Source of the DNA: a bacterium SCSIO 12643
GTDB lineage: Bacteria; Bacteroidota; Bacteroidia; Flavobacteriales_G; Salibacteraceae
Length of the DNA stretch: 64,000 bases
Assembly: GCA_024398135.1 (NCBI GenBank)
Contig: CP073750.1
Coordinates: 3,720,001-3,784,000 of the forward strand
Direction of reading: 5' to 3'
The position numbers and the translations under genes are program-made. Positions within the stretch are counted from its first letter, which is position 1. Every line of letters starts with the position of its first letter. Below, piece after piece: positions 37,407 to 46,600 of this stretch. Below the pieces are notes generated by a model. The model searched no databases. It was not told the DNA's origin and worked only from the letters and a program-made list of their open reading frames with translations.

Positions 37407-37651
37407 ATTTATTATGTAATAAATTAGTGAATAAAGACTTGAATCAGAAAAAAGAAATAAACGCATGTAATGAGTGTGAAAGTGAATATTATGCTGACAC
37501 ATCTGAGATGGAGCACTTATGTCCCAATTGTTCACATTTTCTCTATGGATATGCCAACTGCGATCATAGAATGAAGGATGAACGATGCACAAAATGTTAT
37601 TGGAATGGTAATACGACTGATTATATTAAAGGATTGAAAAATGACCAGTAG
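37403..37651 (+). CDS. small zinc-ribbon protein
   Basis: 82 residues from a GTG start inside the previous stop codon. Two Cys pairs are clear: CNECESEYY and CPNCSHFL, followed by CDHRMKDERCTKCYW. That gives at least seven Cys and two His, arranged as a zinc ribbon with a second small Cys cluster. Similar ribbons accompany toxin or nuclease proteins, but no activity is visible here. It overlaps the following gene by 11 bp. Confidence 0.55.
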   Translation: MNLLCNKLVNKDLNQKKEINACNECESEYYADTSEMEHLCPNCSHFLYGYANCDHRMKDERCTKCYWNGNTTDYIKGLKNDQ

Positions 37652-38228
37652 AGAAGAAGCAATAGCGATATCCAAATCCTTCATAAATAATAATGAATTT
37701 TACCAGAGCTTTGTGATAGATATCGAAAATTTACTGGAGAGAGAAACTTTGTGGTATGTACCATTTAAAGAGTTGAACCCTGCCCCAAACGAGTTTTTTA
37801 CTGGTGCGTATAATGGAATTATTGTAGATAAAAGTTCTACAGATTATTTTCAACCCGGAAGTGCATTGAATCTGGAAGAATGGATGTATGGTTTCAAAAT
37901 TGGACTAAGGGGTGAAAGGTACGATTTGCATATTGAAAAGGTTATTGATTATAGGGCAACTTTAGATATGTTGGATAGGCTTGAACTTACATACGTGGAA
38001 ATTGAACTGGAGGGAGGAGTTGAGTGGAAAATTCCTAAGAGTTTTAAGAGAAAAGAAATAAAGAAGAGATTAAGGAAGATGCCTTGTTTATTTAAGAATC
38101 AATCTTTCACATTTGCAATCAAGGAGTTTAGGCAAATAAAAGAAGAACGAATATTTGAATATAAACTATTAAAAACGGAAAATCGAGATTCCAATTTGTT
38201 GGGAGAATTGATAGAGAACCGGAGTTAA
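37641..38228 (+). CDS. Imm35/YrhB-like immunity-type protein
   Basis: 195 residues. The N-terminal segment, with REEAIAISKSFINNNEFYQSFVI, ETLWYVPFKE and GAYNGIIVDKSSTDYFQPGS (residues about 3-80), follows the Imm35/YrhB pattern: helix, then W.fpf, then G.gp.iVdk.tG....gs. A basic region (PKSFKRKEIKKRLRKMP) comes after. If correct, the protein would bind and inactivate a toxin domain, but no matching toxin gene is in the window. The assignment is tentative. Confidence 0.45.
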   Translation: MTSREEAIAISKSFINNNEFYQSFVIDIENLLERETLWYVPFKELNPAPNEFFTGAYNGIIVDKSSTDYFQPGSALNLEEWMYGFKIGLRGERYDLHIEKVIDYRATLDMLDRLELTYVEIELEGGVEWKIPKSFKRKEIKKRLRKMPCLFKNQSFTFAIKEFRQIKEERIFEYKLLKTENRDSNLLGELIENRS

Positions 38229-38276
38229 AATCTTAATAGTTTTATTCATTAAATTGTGCACTATAGAAGAAAATTG

Positions 38277-38873
38277 ATGGGTATCAACAAATTATTAAAT
38301 AAGAAGGGTTCTCAAAAATCACCAATTGAGAAATACATGAGTCATCTTGATAGAATTTTTCAGGTTGAACCAGAATTCTTTTCCAACGATTCAATTTATC
38401 CGGAATTAAATGGCGTGACCAGCATAGTTTATAAGGATATTCCAGAAAAAGGAATGATTACTGCGTTGACCTATGGACTCTCATTAATCAATCATCCAGA
38501 TTGGAAATATGGAAGGCCAGAACTTCTGATTTCTGTTGATTCGGATGATGTTTCATGGGGTCAAGTGGTTGGTTTTTTAGCTAATAAATTAAGAGGAGAT
38601 TGTTCTTTTAGTTATGGTGAAACAATAAACTTTGGAAAAAAGATATCAGATTCTTCAGAAATGGATGCTTTTTTTGTTTTTGCACCATCTATACTTGAAC
38701 GAGAAGATTATCTGGATGTTGATATTGGACTGGATTATAAGATTAATATCATAGGATTATACCCTATGTATGCTTCTGAGATGGAATTAATAAATAATTG
38801 GGGATTGGAGAAGTTTTGGCATCATTCTGATTTTGATAATTATGATGTAAATAGAAAAAGAGTAGAAGAATAG
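38277..38873 (+). CDS. suppressor-of-fused (SUFU)-domain protein
   Basis: 198 residues from ATG 38277 (MGINKLLNKKG); ATG 38256 would add seven residues. Family hallmarks are ITALTYGLSLINHPDWKYGR followed by PELLISVD, then VGFLANKLRGDCSFSYGETI, and near the end IIGLYPMYASEMELINNWGL followed by an F-W-H-H segment and D-x-N-R. Bacterial SUFU-domain proteins are well known as immunity proteins or accessory modules of polymorphic toxin systems. It belongs to the orphan immunity-like run here; the partner toxin is not seen. Confidence 0.8.
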   Translation: MGINKLLNKKGSQKSPIEKYMSHLDRIFQVEPEFFSNDSIYPELNGVTSIVYKDIPEKGMITALTYGLSLINHPDWKYGRPELLISVDSDDVSWGQVVGFLANKLRGDCSFSYGETINFGKKISDSSEMDAFFVFAPSILEREDYLDVDIGLDYKINIIGLYPMYASEMELINNWGLEKFWHHSDFDNYDVNRKRVEE

Positions 38874-38911
38874 AATTTATAGCTGGTGTATTTTATTCCA
38901 TAAAATAAAAA

Positions 38912-39601
38912 ATGAACAAAACCATTAAAATACTATGGATACTGCTATTACCAGTGATTGGATATAGCCAATGCGATGGAAATATCCGGTTTATAGATTC
39001 ATTAGGGCATGATGTGGATTCGATATATACTGAACCCGTTTATGTGTATAATAACGGAAATGATACATTGCATTTGAATGGATTATATGATCGCAGTTCC
39101 ATTTATACCTATCCGTTTAATATTTCAGTTTCATCAGATTCGATGAGCAAAGAGCAGAGGGATACCACAAGATATTGTGTGACTTGTACAAGAAAGAAGA
39201 TTCGCGTGTTAGACTCCATTGACCTCAATGGTGATGACGTCAAAGAGTTATTTCTGTACCGGGAGTGGTTTTGTTCTTCAGAGTCTCGAAAGCCGACTAC
39301 AGATAACCCTTTGGGCATAAATATAAATCCGTTTGGTATTGGGGTTTATCGTCATTATTATGCGCAGTATGAGGTATGGGATGTAAGAGAAAAGCGTAAA
39401 ATATTTGAAGTAAAAAACAGAAATGAAAGTGATGTAGCGGTATCCACATCTGTAGGTAAGTCTTTTGGCTATTGGTTTAAAGTAGAGATAGATCGTAAAG
39501 GTCATTTTAGGCTATCTTATAATTCTGAAGTTCCTATTGAAGATTATGAAATGGGTGAGTATAAATATGATCGTAAAAAGAATCAGTACGTAAAGAGGTA
39601 A
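38912..39601 (+). CDS. orphan exported protein
   Basis: 229 residues. Signal peptide MNKTIKILWILLLPVIGYS|QC. The mature N-terminus carries Cys; CVTCTRKK and WFCSSES follow, and strand-rich segments run through the rest (VKELFLYREW, YYAQYEVWDVREKRKIFEV, GHFRLSYNSEV). Likely periplasmic or surface-exposed. No family is recognised. It is followed at 39630 by ACAACgacaccGTATACTAA, a box like those after other accessory genes. Confidence 0.55.
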   Translation: MNKTIKILWILLLPVIGYSQCDGNIRFIDSLGHDVDSIYTEPVYVYNNGNDTLHLNGLYDRSSIYTYPFNISVSSDSMSKEQRDTTRYCVTCTRKKIRVLDSIDLNGDDVKELFLYREWFCSSESRKPTTDNPLGININPFGIGVYRHYYAQYEVWDVREKRKIFEVKNRNESDVAVSTSVGKSFGYWFKVEIDRKGHFRLSYNSEVPIEDYEMGEYKYDRKKNQYVKR

Positions 39602-39666
39602 AACCATTGACAATACAATTCTCAGAATACAACGACACCGTATACTAACCTTGTTTATAATCAAGA

Positions 39667-40107
39667 ATGAAAAAACACCAGCTCATATTCGCAAAAATTA
39701 AGAAACTTCTTATTGAACAGATTGGTCAGGATTTAAACCAATACGAAGAAGGAACATATTTAACAATTGGTGATACAGGAATATGGATTTCTGTAAGTGA
39801 ATCTGAACTAACAGTTGGTTATGGTATTAATCATAGACATTACCATCACGAGCATGATGATATTAATGAGGCTATTGATGAATTTTTCGACTTGCTAACG
39901 AGAAGTAAGCGAATTACCGAGTATTATAAAGGAGAATTTGTTTTTAAAAACAAGGTTGAAATTGAAAATGAGAACGGTGAATTTAAGAATTTGAGTACTT
40001 CATTAACCTGGCTGTTTCCATATTGGAAAAAAACACAAACGAAAATGGAAATAGACGAATTGATTGATGAACTAAACAGGGAAGTTGCTACTTATACAAA
40101 ACGTTAA
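39667..40107 (+). CDS. hypothetical cytoplasmic protein
   Basis: 146 residues, no signal peptide. A His-rich turn (GINHRHYHHEHDD, residues about 58-70) lies between two strand-helix units. The C-terminus is helical and charged (TKMEIDELIDELNREVATYT). The size and acid/His-rich style are those of small immunity or antitoxin-like proteins, but no family is recognised. Confidence 0.5.
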   Translation: MKKHQLIFAKIKKLLIEQIGQDLNQYEEGTYLTIGDTGIWISVSESELTVGYGINHRHYHHEHDDINEAIDEFFDLLTRSKRITEYYKGEFVFKNKVEIENENGEFKNLSTSLTWLFPYWKKTQTKMEIDELIDELNREVATYTKR

Positions 40108-40203
40108 AACTTATTGATTAAAGAGAAAGTTATCCAATTTATAATTGTTTAGGAGTTAAAGAAGGATTAAGAATTATGACACCCGAGTGGAGAGGGTAAA
40201 AAA

Positions 40204-40308
40204 TATATGGTAACAAAAGTTCTTTGTAATTTGCAAACATTAGAATTCAGCGAAAACCATGTGATTTTAATCTACCTAATTCCACATACCTTGGTATCGT
40301 ACCATATA
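40204..40308. repeat. inverted repeat between orphan genes
   Basis: TATATGGTA (40204-40212) and TACCATATA (40300-40308) are perfect 9-bp inverted repeats 87 bp apart. The left arm continues acaaaag. It could be another cassette-type recombination site or coincidence; the inner bases show little symmetry. Confidence 0.25.
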
Positions 40309-40329
40309 CATCAGTTATAGACAATTAGA

Positions 40330-40857
40330 ATGAAATTAGAGAAAGAAATACCTACGTGGGCTTATATTAATTTTCAACTTCTTTATCAGATAAATAAAGC
40401 CAAGGATAATGGTGAACTTTCGGAATTAACGGTTTCTGATTTAATAAATAATACCAGTGAACATATTGGATCAAATATTCCCTTAGAAAGCTTTTATTCT
40501 CCTGTGAACAGCGGTTCAGTATTCTCGTTTTTGTACTCTTTGCTTGTAGTCCCCAAAGAATTGTTTAAAAAAGAAAACTATGACTTATTCAAAGAGTTTG
40601 AGTTTAAAATTGAGGATTATTTTGAGATAATTAAAGGGAGAAATTTAATTACTCAGAATTTTAAAATTTTCAGGTTATTGCGTAACTCTATTTCCCATGT
40701 TAACTACGAGATTGATACAAACGATAAATTCACTGTCACCTTGTGGAATACCAATAACGGGAGCATTGATTTTAAACTTAAATCAGATATTCACCGTCTT
40801 TCAAATTTTGCAGTAGAAATAGCAAAATTCTATATTGCAAATAATAACAAGGAGTAA
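40330..40857 (+). CDS. HEPN-like protein
   Basis: 175 residues, mostly helical. The segment LLRNSISHVNYE contains Arg118-Asn119-...-His123, the R-x4-H motif of HEPN-domain ribonucleases, at the expected place in the fourth helix (residues about 112-127). A long helix with FEIIKGRNLITQNFKIF precedes it. HEPN proteins usually cut RNA in toxin-antitoxin or phage-defence settings. No antitoxin (MNT) gene lies directly beside it. The nearby NACHT/sacsin pair makes a defence role plausible but unproven. The gene ends before a bidirectional terminator. Confidence 0.6.
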   Translation: MKLEKEIPTWAYINFQLLYQINKAKDNGELSELTVSDLINNTSEHIGSNIPLESFYSPVNSGSVFSFLYSLLVVPKELFKKENYDLFKEFEFKIEDYFEIIKGRNLITQNFKIFRLLRNSISHVNYEIDTNDKFTVTLWNTNNGSIDFKLKSDIHRLSNFAVEIAKFYIANNNKE

Positions 40858-40880
40858 ATTAGTACCGATAATGAGAATTA

Positions 40881-40908
40881 AAAGGCTGTCAATAATTTGA
40901 CAGCCTTT
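40881..40908. terminator. bidirectional terminator
   Basis: AAAGGCTGTCAA and TTGACAGCCTTT form a perfect 12-bp stem with a TAAT loop, between the convergent 40330 and 40916 genes. Confidence 0.85.
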
Positions 40909-40915
40909 GTTCATT

Positions 40916-41188
40916 TTAAGCTTTCCGCATCCGTTCCAATCCTTCCCATAAGATTTTTAAATTCAGAAGCGCATTTTTCTCATCAGTATCCAAACATAAA
41001 TCGGTGTGATACAAAGCAAAATCATGAATCATTTTTAAAGAATGGATTAATTCCTCAATACCTTGAAATTTGAGATGATCAATAAATTCCTGATCTACAG
41101 AATTTAAAGATGGTAGGGTTTTAGAACCATTAACAGATTCTACTAGATTGCCATGAATACAGGCGGTCTGACCATTTTGTGTTAGCAT
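40916..41188 (-). CDS. small hypothetical protein with structured mRNA leader
   Basis: 90 residues, cytoplasmic, largely helical after residue 30 (EFIDHLKFQGIEELIHSLKM, then HDFALYHTDLCLD and EKNALLNLKILWEGLERM). No family is recognised. The start codon is within MLTQNGQ, and its first codons (UGCUAACACA) are perfectly complementary to a segment 40 nt upstream. Its translation therefore looks controlled by the leader described at 41178-41352. It is the only minus-strand gene between the immunity-like run and the NACHT/sacsin pair. Confidence 0.65.
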   Translation of the reverse strand: MLTQNGQTACIHGNLVESVNGSKTLPSLNSVDQEFIDHLKFQGIEELIHSLKMIHDFALYHTDLCLDTDEKNALLNLKILWEGLERMRKA

Positions 41189-41352
41189 TTTGAATGGGTT
41201 TTAAAAGAATAAAAAGAGGGGGAGTCACTGCTAACACATTCCAAGCAATGCTCAGATAGGTCTCGGAACTTACACCCGTATGCTCCCCCAATATTTTCTG
41301 TTTAAGACGTAATTGCAAATTTTGCATTGCAGATAAATTAAAATGTGTTAGC
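41178..41352 (-). promoter_or_regulatory. candidate three-segment RNA switch (start-codon sequestering leader)
   Basis: On the minus strand, segment A GCTAACACATT (41352-41342) is complementary over 11 nt to segment B AATGTGTTAGC (41240-41230). Segment B is also complementary over 10 nt (TGTGTTAGCA, 41238-41229) to segment C TGCTAACACA (41187-41178), which contains the start codon of the 40916-41188 gene. A:B and B:C exclude each other, as in attenuators. Between A and B a frame from ATG 41327 runs through the leader and past the start codon, like a leader peptide. The layout resembles translational attenuation (erm-type), but its trigger is unknown. Confidence 0.5.
41218..41289 (-). ncRNA. 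72-nt structured RNA element with 7-bp closing stem
   Basis: GGGGGAG (41289-41283) and CTCCCCC (41224-41218) close a 72-nt element. The 3' arm runs into TCTTTTTATTCTTTT. Inside, UGUAA pairs with UUA(g)CA, UUCC with GGAA, and AGC with GCU. G/C runs of this size are striking in an AT-rich intergenic region. It could be the sensor part of the leader, or an attenuating terminator. It is not a tRNA: no T-arm GTTC sequence is present. Confidence 0.45.
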
Positions 41353-41356
41353 GTCT

Positions 41357-41364
41357 CAAAATTA
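41357..41364 (-). promoter_or_regulatory. -7 promoter box of the 40916-41188 gene
   Basis: The minus strand reads TAATTTTG (TAnnTTTG). Transcription would begin near 41350, placing leader segment A at the very 5' end of the RNA. Confidence 0.5.
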
Positions 41365-41405
41365 CGAAAAAGAATGAATTGGGTGAGGTAAAAAGCGGAT
41401 AACAT

Positions 41406-41731
41406 AAAACACCCACACGCATACTAATTTAATCCGCCAGTCTTGTGATTAAATAACCATATGACAAAAATCATAGTAGTGTATTTATTTCAAAATAAGT
41501 GCTTTATAGATTTTTTATCCGTATAAACCACAAAAGTAAAATACGTAGTTACCACATTTTTTTTGAGCGTTGGATAGGGTAGTTTTAGCTGTCTAATTCG
41601 ATAGTAAACGTTTATAGTCGGTTGTAATTATTTGCAATTGAGTAGAAGAGAGGATCTGGTTAGAAATAATGGATTAGAATGTGGGTAATATTTACTGGTA
41701 TATGCCTACGTTGTGAGCAATTAAAAAAAAC
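41406..41731. other. 326-bp intergenic region upstream of the NACHT gene
   Basis: No gene is visible. The stretch is AT-rich with long A and T runs. The end, ATGCCTACGTTGTGAGCAAT (41704-41723), just before the NACHT start, resembles the cleavage-side box of cassette-type sites, but no matching left arm is found. A promoter for the NACHT gene must lie here; I cannot point to a good TAnnTTTG. Confidence 0.4.
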
Positions 41732-43510
41732 ATGGATATAACGACAATAATTACTGGAGTAGTAGGAGCAAAATTAACTTCTTTGTTTACTGGAATTGCA
41801 AAAGATTTTGGAGAGGAGATAAAGCATACTATTTCCAACAATATTCTTGAATACCAAGTTGAAGAATACAATCGTAATTCGATTTCAAAAACACTGTTAC
41901 ATAGAGTTGAACCTAAAAGACTTAAAGAATTTTATCAACCTCTATTTATCACCAATTGTGGCCCAAATAGTAAACCAACTCATTTTGGCCGTAAAAGAGG
42001 TAGCAGAATAGCAACCGATTCAATTGAAAAATTATTTGAAAAGAAGCAATTTATTACTCTGATTGGTAGCGCTGGAAGTGGTAAAAGTACGATTGTAAAA
42101 TATTTGTTCCTGAATGCTATTGACTCGGATTTCAAGGTTCCAATAAAGCTCGAACTTAGATATCTAAATGATTATGACGGAAGTGTTATTGAATATATAA
42201 AAGACAAAATCTTTAAACTTGGACGTTTGGCATCAATTGATAAAATTGTTGAACGACTAATGAAGTCAGGTGATTTTGTTTTCTTTTTAGATGGATATGA
42301 TGAAATTACTTCTGTAAAAAAGGAAAAAATTACCAAAGAGATTGATGATTTAGTCAAATTGTATAACAGCAACAATTATCTTTTGACTTCACGACCATAC
42401 ACAGAAATTGATTTGCTTCCCTTGTTTCATAATTTTGAAGTTTGTGAACTTTCTGACGAAGACATTAACCAATTTATTCAAAAACAAATTCCACTGGAAG
42501 AATCTGAATTACAAGCTAAGATTATTGAGGCCATTAATAGCCCAGAAAACAGTTCTTATAAAACGTTTTTAAGCAATCCGTTATTGCTTTCAATGTTTAT
42601 TCTCACATTTCAATCTTATTCAAGTATTCCTCAGAAAAGAAGTGCGTTTTATAGTCAGGTTTTTGATGCTTTGTTTTCTGTTCATGACAGTATGTCTAAG
42701 CTTGCCTTTGTACGTGAAAAACAAAGTGGCTTATCGAAAGAACAGATTGTCGAGGTGTTAGAACTATTTTCATTCATCAGTTACTTTGAGCAAAAGTTCA
42801 TTTTCACAAATAAGTATTTGAATGATAAATTGAATACAATTAAATCCAAAAAATCCAGTATCAAGTTCACAAACAATAAACTGATTACGGATTTGCAAAT
42901 AGCGATTGGAATAATAAACCAAGATGGGACAGAATTTACCTTTCCTCATCGGTCGTTGCAGGAATACTTTACAGCAGCATATATTTCATCATTAAGTGAT
43001 TCTAATAAAAAGACTGTCTACAAAAAAGTACTTACGGCTCTAACAGATGACCGTACCTTTATAATGAATTCAAATGATAATTTTCACCTACTACTATCTG
43101 AGTTAGACGAAGTTGGCATTATTCGTTTTGGTGTAATTCCATATCTAAAATCCTATTTAGACAGCATCAATATTAAAACTACAAGCACAAAAAAAATCAT
43201 AACCTATTTTATTAATCTTCAAAATGTTTATGAATCCTTTTACTCGGTTATCAAATGCAATGAATTAAGTATTCAGAATGAGGAGTTTTCGAAACTATTT
43301 CGAAAATATAATCCAATGAAAAAAGGAGAAAAACATTCATCAAAAGAGGGGAGAAAACGGAGTGATGTTGCTAGGGCAAAATTAGCAAAGGAAGATATTA
43401 AACCTTTTCTAAAAACTTATATTCCAAAAATTAAGGATAAGATTCAAGAACTGGAATCTTACTTAGAAGAGCAAGACAATAGTGATACTGACATAATATC
43501 ATTAATATAA
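41732..43510 (+). CDS. NACHT-domain NTPase
   Basis: 592 residues. Walker A GSAGSGKST (112-120), Walker B FVFFLDGYDE (182-191, with the LDG.DE of NACHT proteins), sensor region YLLTSRPY (with Arg) and the winged-helix motif FPHRSLQEYFTAAYI (about residues 404-418), all as in bacterial NACHT STAND NTPases. Residues 1-95 form an unrecognised N-terminal domain beginning with a hydrophobic helix (ITTIITGVVGAKLTSLFTGI). No LRR or WD repeats follow; the last 140 residues are helical and Lys-rich. Bacterial NACHT proteins defend against phage. It is followed 100 bp later by the sacsin/DUF3883 gene. Confidence 0.88.
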   Translation: MDITTIITGVVGAKLTSLFTGIAKDFGEEIKHTISNNILEYQVEEYNRNSISKTLLHRVEPKRLKEFYQPLFITNCGPNSKPTHFGRKRGSRIATDSIEKLFEKKQFITLIGSAGSGKSTIVKYLFLNAIDSDFKVPIKLELRYLNDYDGSVIEYIKDKIFKLGRLASIDKIVERLMKSGDFVFFLDGYDEITSVKKEKITKEIDDLVKLYNSNNYLLTSRPYTEIDLLPLFHNFEVCELSDEDINQFIQKQIPLEESELQAKIIEAINSPENSSYKTFLSNPLLLSMFILTFQSYSSIPQKRSAFYSQVFDALFSVHDSMSKLAFVREKQSGLSKEQIVEVLELFSFISYFEQKFIFTNKYLNDKLNTIKSKKSSIKFTNNKLITDLQIAIGIINQDGTEFTFPHRSLQEYFTAAYISSLSDSNKKTVYKKVLTALTDDRTFIMNSNDNFHLLLSELDEVGIIRFGVIPYLKSYLDSINIKTTSTKKIITYFINLQNVYESFYSVIKCNELSIQNEEFSKLFRKYNPMKKGEKHSSKEGRKRSDVARAKLAKEDIKPFLKTYIPKIKDKIQELESYLEEQDNSDTDIISLI

Positions 43511-43610
43511 AACGACTTACAACAATGTATATAAAATCTTAGCACCCTACTTGATGTCAAGACACCATACACAAAATGTCGTATGCCATTTAAAATGCAC
43601 ATATAAAAAA

Positions 43611-46600
43611 ATGCAAGAAGATAGAAACCTATTATTAGAAAAAACTAAGAAGGAAGATGAGCGATCAAGTTTAAAAAAGTTTGCTGATGACATGTTACGG
43701 GGTTTTGAGAAGTTCAACAAAAAATCTTCCGACCGAGCCATTTGGGAATTGGTGCAAAATGCCTGTGATTTAACCGAGCGGTGTAAAATTAAAATTGATT
43801 ATCGAGATAACCAGTTTTCTTTCTCTCATAACGGAAAAGCATTTACCACTATGACCTTAATATCTTTAGTAAAACAAGTAAGTGGTAAATATGGGGATGA
43901 CGATATTCCTGAAGTAGGTAAATACGGAACAGGCTTTTTAACTACTCACACTTTTGGACGGAAATTCAAGCTTAACTCATATTTAGATGCAGGTGGATAT
44001 TACTTGCCTATTAAAGATTTTGAAATTGACAGAACACCAAAAACTTGGCAAGAGCTAAGTGACAATATTTCGGAGCAGAAAAAACGTGTTTACGACTTAT
44101 TAGAGAAAGAAAATGCTGTTGAAGTTTCGGACTTAAAAACCACTTTTGCCTACCTACCCTCATCAAAGAAAGAACTTGAATATATCAAAGAATCATCCAA
44201 ATATTTAGATGATTACATTCCTTTGGTTTTTACTATAAACAATAGATTACAAGAAGTTGTAGTCCATCAAGAAAATGGTGTAACAGACACTTATCGATTC
44301 CGTAGTAAAAAAAGAATAGAAAACGATCAGAAAATTGATTTACACAAATCTATTATTATAAAAAACCATGATGAAATCCATCTATTCAGCATAAGAGATG
44401 AGGAAGAAGAAATTGAAATTATTCTTCCAGTAGATAAGAATAAAGAGGTCATTCAGTTTAATGAGAATATAGCCCGTTTATTCTATTACTATCCTTTAAT
44501 TGGTTCAGAAGATTTTGGGTTAAACTTTATCATTAATTGCAACAAGTTCTTACCCACAGAACCTAGAGACACCATTCATCTAAATAGTGATAAGGACCAA
44601 GTAAAAGCAGATGAAGAGTCGAATAGACTCATCATTGAGAAATGCTCTAGCCTTATTTTTTCGTTTTTAAGAAGCAACATCATTGAAGTTAAAAACCCAT
44701 TACTCTATACCAACGTCAACTTTAGAACAGACAGTGATGATAGCTTCTTGAACGAGTACTTTACCGAGTTGAGTAATAAATGGAATTCAGAATTAAGTGA
44801 ACTACCGTTTGTAAAAACAAATGATGGCTATAAATCTATAAATAGCGTAAGTTATCTATCGGAAGATTTTTTAAATACAGAAGATGACCTTTTCGATTGT
44901 TTTTATGAACTCATCTCTAAGTTTTATTCCAGTATACCTGTTAAGGAAGATATTATCAAATGGAGTGAACACGCCATTAACTGGAACAATGAATCCACCA
45001 CTTTCATAACTCATAATGATTTACTTGAGAAAATAAGTGAATGTAGTCTTCAAGATTTTAACGAGACCATTCTTGTACAATACTATCAGTACATCATTGA
45101 TTTAGTTGATATCGCCTATTTCAACGATTTAGACTTAATTCCCAATATAGAAGGGAATTTCAACAAAATTGGAGTATTGCTAAAACCTGATAATCTCAAT
45201 GATACACTTATTGAACTCGGTAAAGTTTTAATACCTGTCTCCATTGCAAAATTGATTCATCCTGCTTTTCATTTCAGTTTTTCCCTCAATTTATTTAATC
45301 GTAGAAATTTCTCTGATGAAGTTAAAAACAGCTTAGATGAAAAAAATATAGACAATTCTATTTTTTATCCTGAAGAACTAAACAATGAACTTTTTCATTA
45401 TGATTTAGTAGAGACAAAAAACAAAGTTGAGGAATCCTATTTCAAATCCCTATTAGAATTTTGCAAACTCACCAATAGTGTTGATTCAACCAGTAAGCCA
45501 AACCAGCTATTAAAAAAGATTTCAACCTATTACAATTGGGATGAAAGTTTACTACACCTGCCTAGTTTAAGTGAAGACAGTGAAAATATTGAGTCACGCT
45601 CTACCAGAAAAGTGCTAATTAAAATATTCTGCAATTTAATTGCATTACACAATAACAATTGGGTTCAAGAGAACACCGCTTTTTTGAGCGATTTATGCTC
45701 CCTCTATGACGATAGCTATAAAGAGGTTTACAAGGAAAGTAAAATCTATCCAAATCAATTGTTCGAACTTCATTTAGCTGAAGATTTAAAAAGAGATAAT
45801 GGTGTTACCAATGAAATCAAACAGCTCTATTTAGCAGTTGAGAAAAAAGACATCAACGAAATATTAAGCATTGCGACATTTAATAGCTTTCTATCAGAAG
45901 ATGACTACATCAACAATAGGTATCTAACGACTATTATTGAAGAAACCTTATTTCAGGATAATATTAGTGATATAGAGAATCATCCTCTTAAAACCACCAT
46001 ACTCAAAATCATCCCACTTTTAACAGAGCAGAACTATCAACAATTGTTTCCTCAGTTAAACGACAAAAAGGCAAGCATAATGATTTCAGTGGTTTCTAAA
46101 GAAGAAACCAAAGAAGACATATTTTCAATAGTGACATTAGATGATGAAAAAATCAAAAACATTGGTGACCTAGTAAGAAAGTCCAATTTTGAAGAAATAC
46201 TCAATAAAGCACTTGAAAGTCTTGAAGATGAAAATCAACGTAAGGCTAATTTTCAATTCAAACATCAAATTGGAACCCATATAGAAGAAAAATTGAAAGA
46301 ACACCTAAAGCTGTTATTTCAGCCAGAAGATATTAAATGTGAAGTATTAGGTGAGCAAGATGGTCAGGATATAGTCATCAAAATAAAGGATGAGATCAAA
46401 TACTACATAGAAGTAAAATCCAGATGGGATAAACGAACTTCAATCAGAATGTCACGGAACCAAACCTTGAGATCTAATGAGCACCAGAATATTTATGCTT
46501 TATGTTCTGTTGACATGACTGACTATCATGAAGAAGACAGATTTGAAATCTCAGACATCAACAAAATTTTAGACAATATAAAATTCGTCAACAATATTGG

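Noticed and set aside
41218-41289. tRNA candidate (72 nt with 7-bp acceptor-like stem)
   Set aside because: On neither strand is there a T-arm GTTC sequence or a clear anticodon arm, so it is not a tRNA.
41130-41405. 91-codon minus-strand frame across the leader region
   Set aside because: It covers the GGGGGAG/CTCCCCC element and overlaps the start of the 40916 gene by 59 bp. I prefer RNA structure; a leader-peptide role from ATG 41327 is mentioned but not called as a gene.
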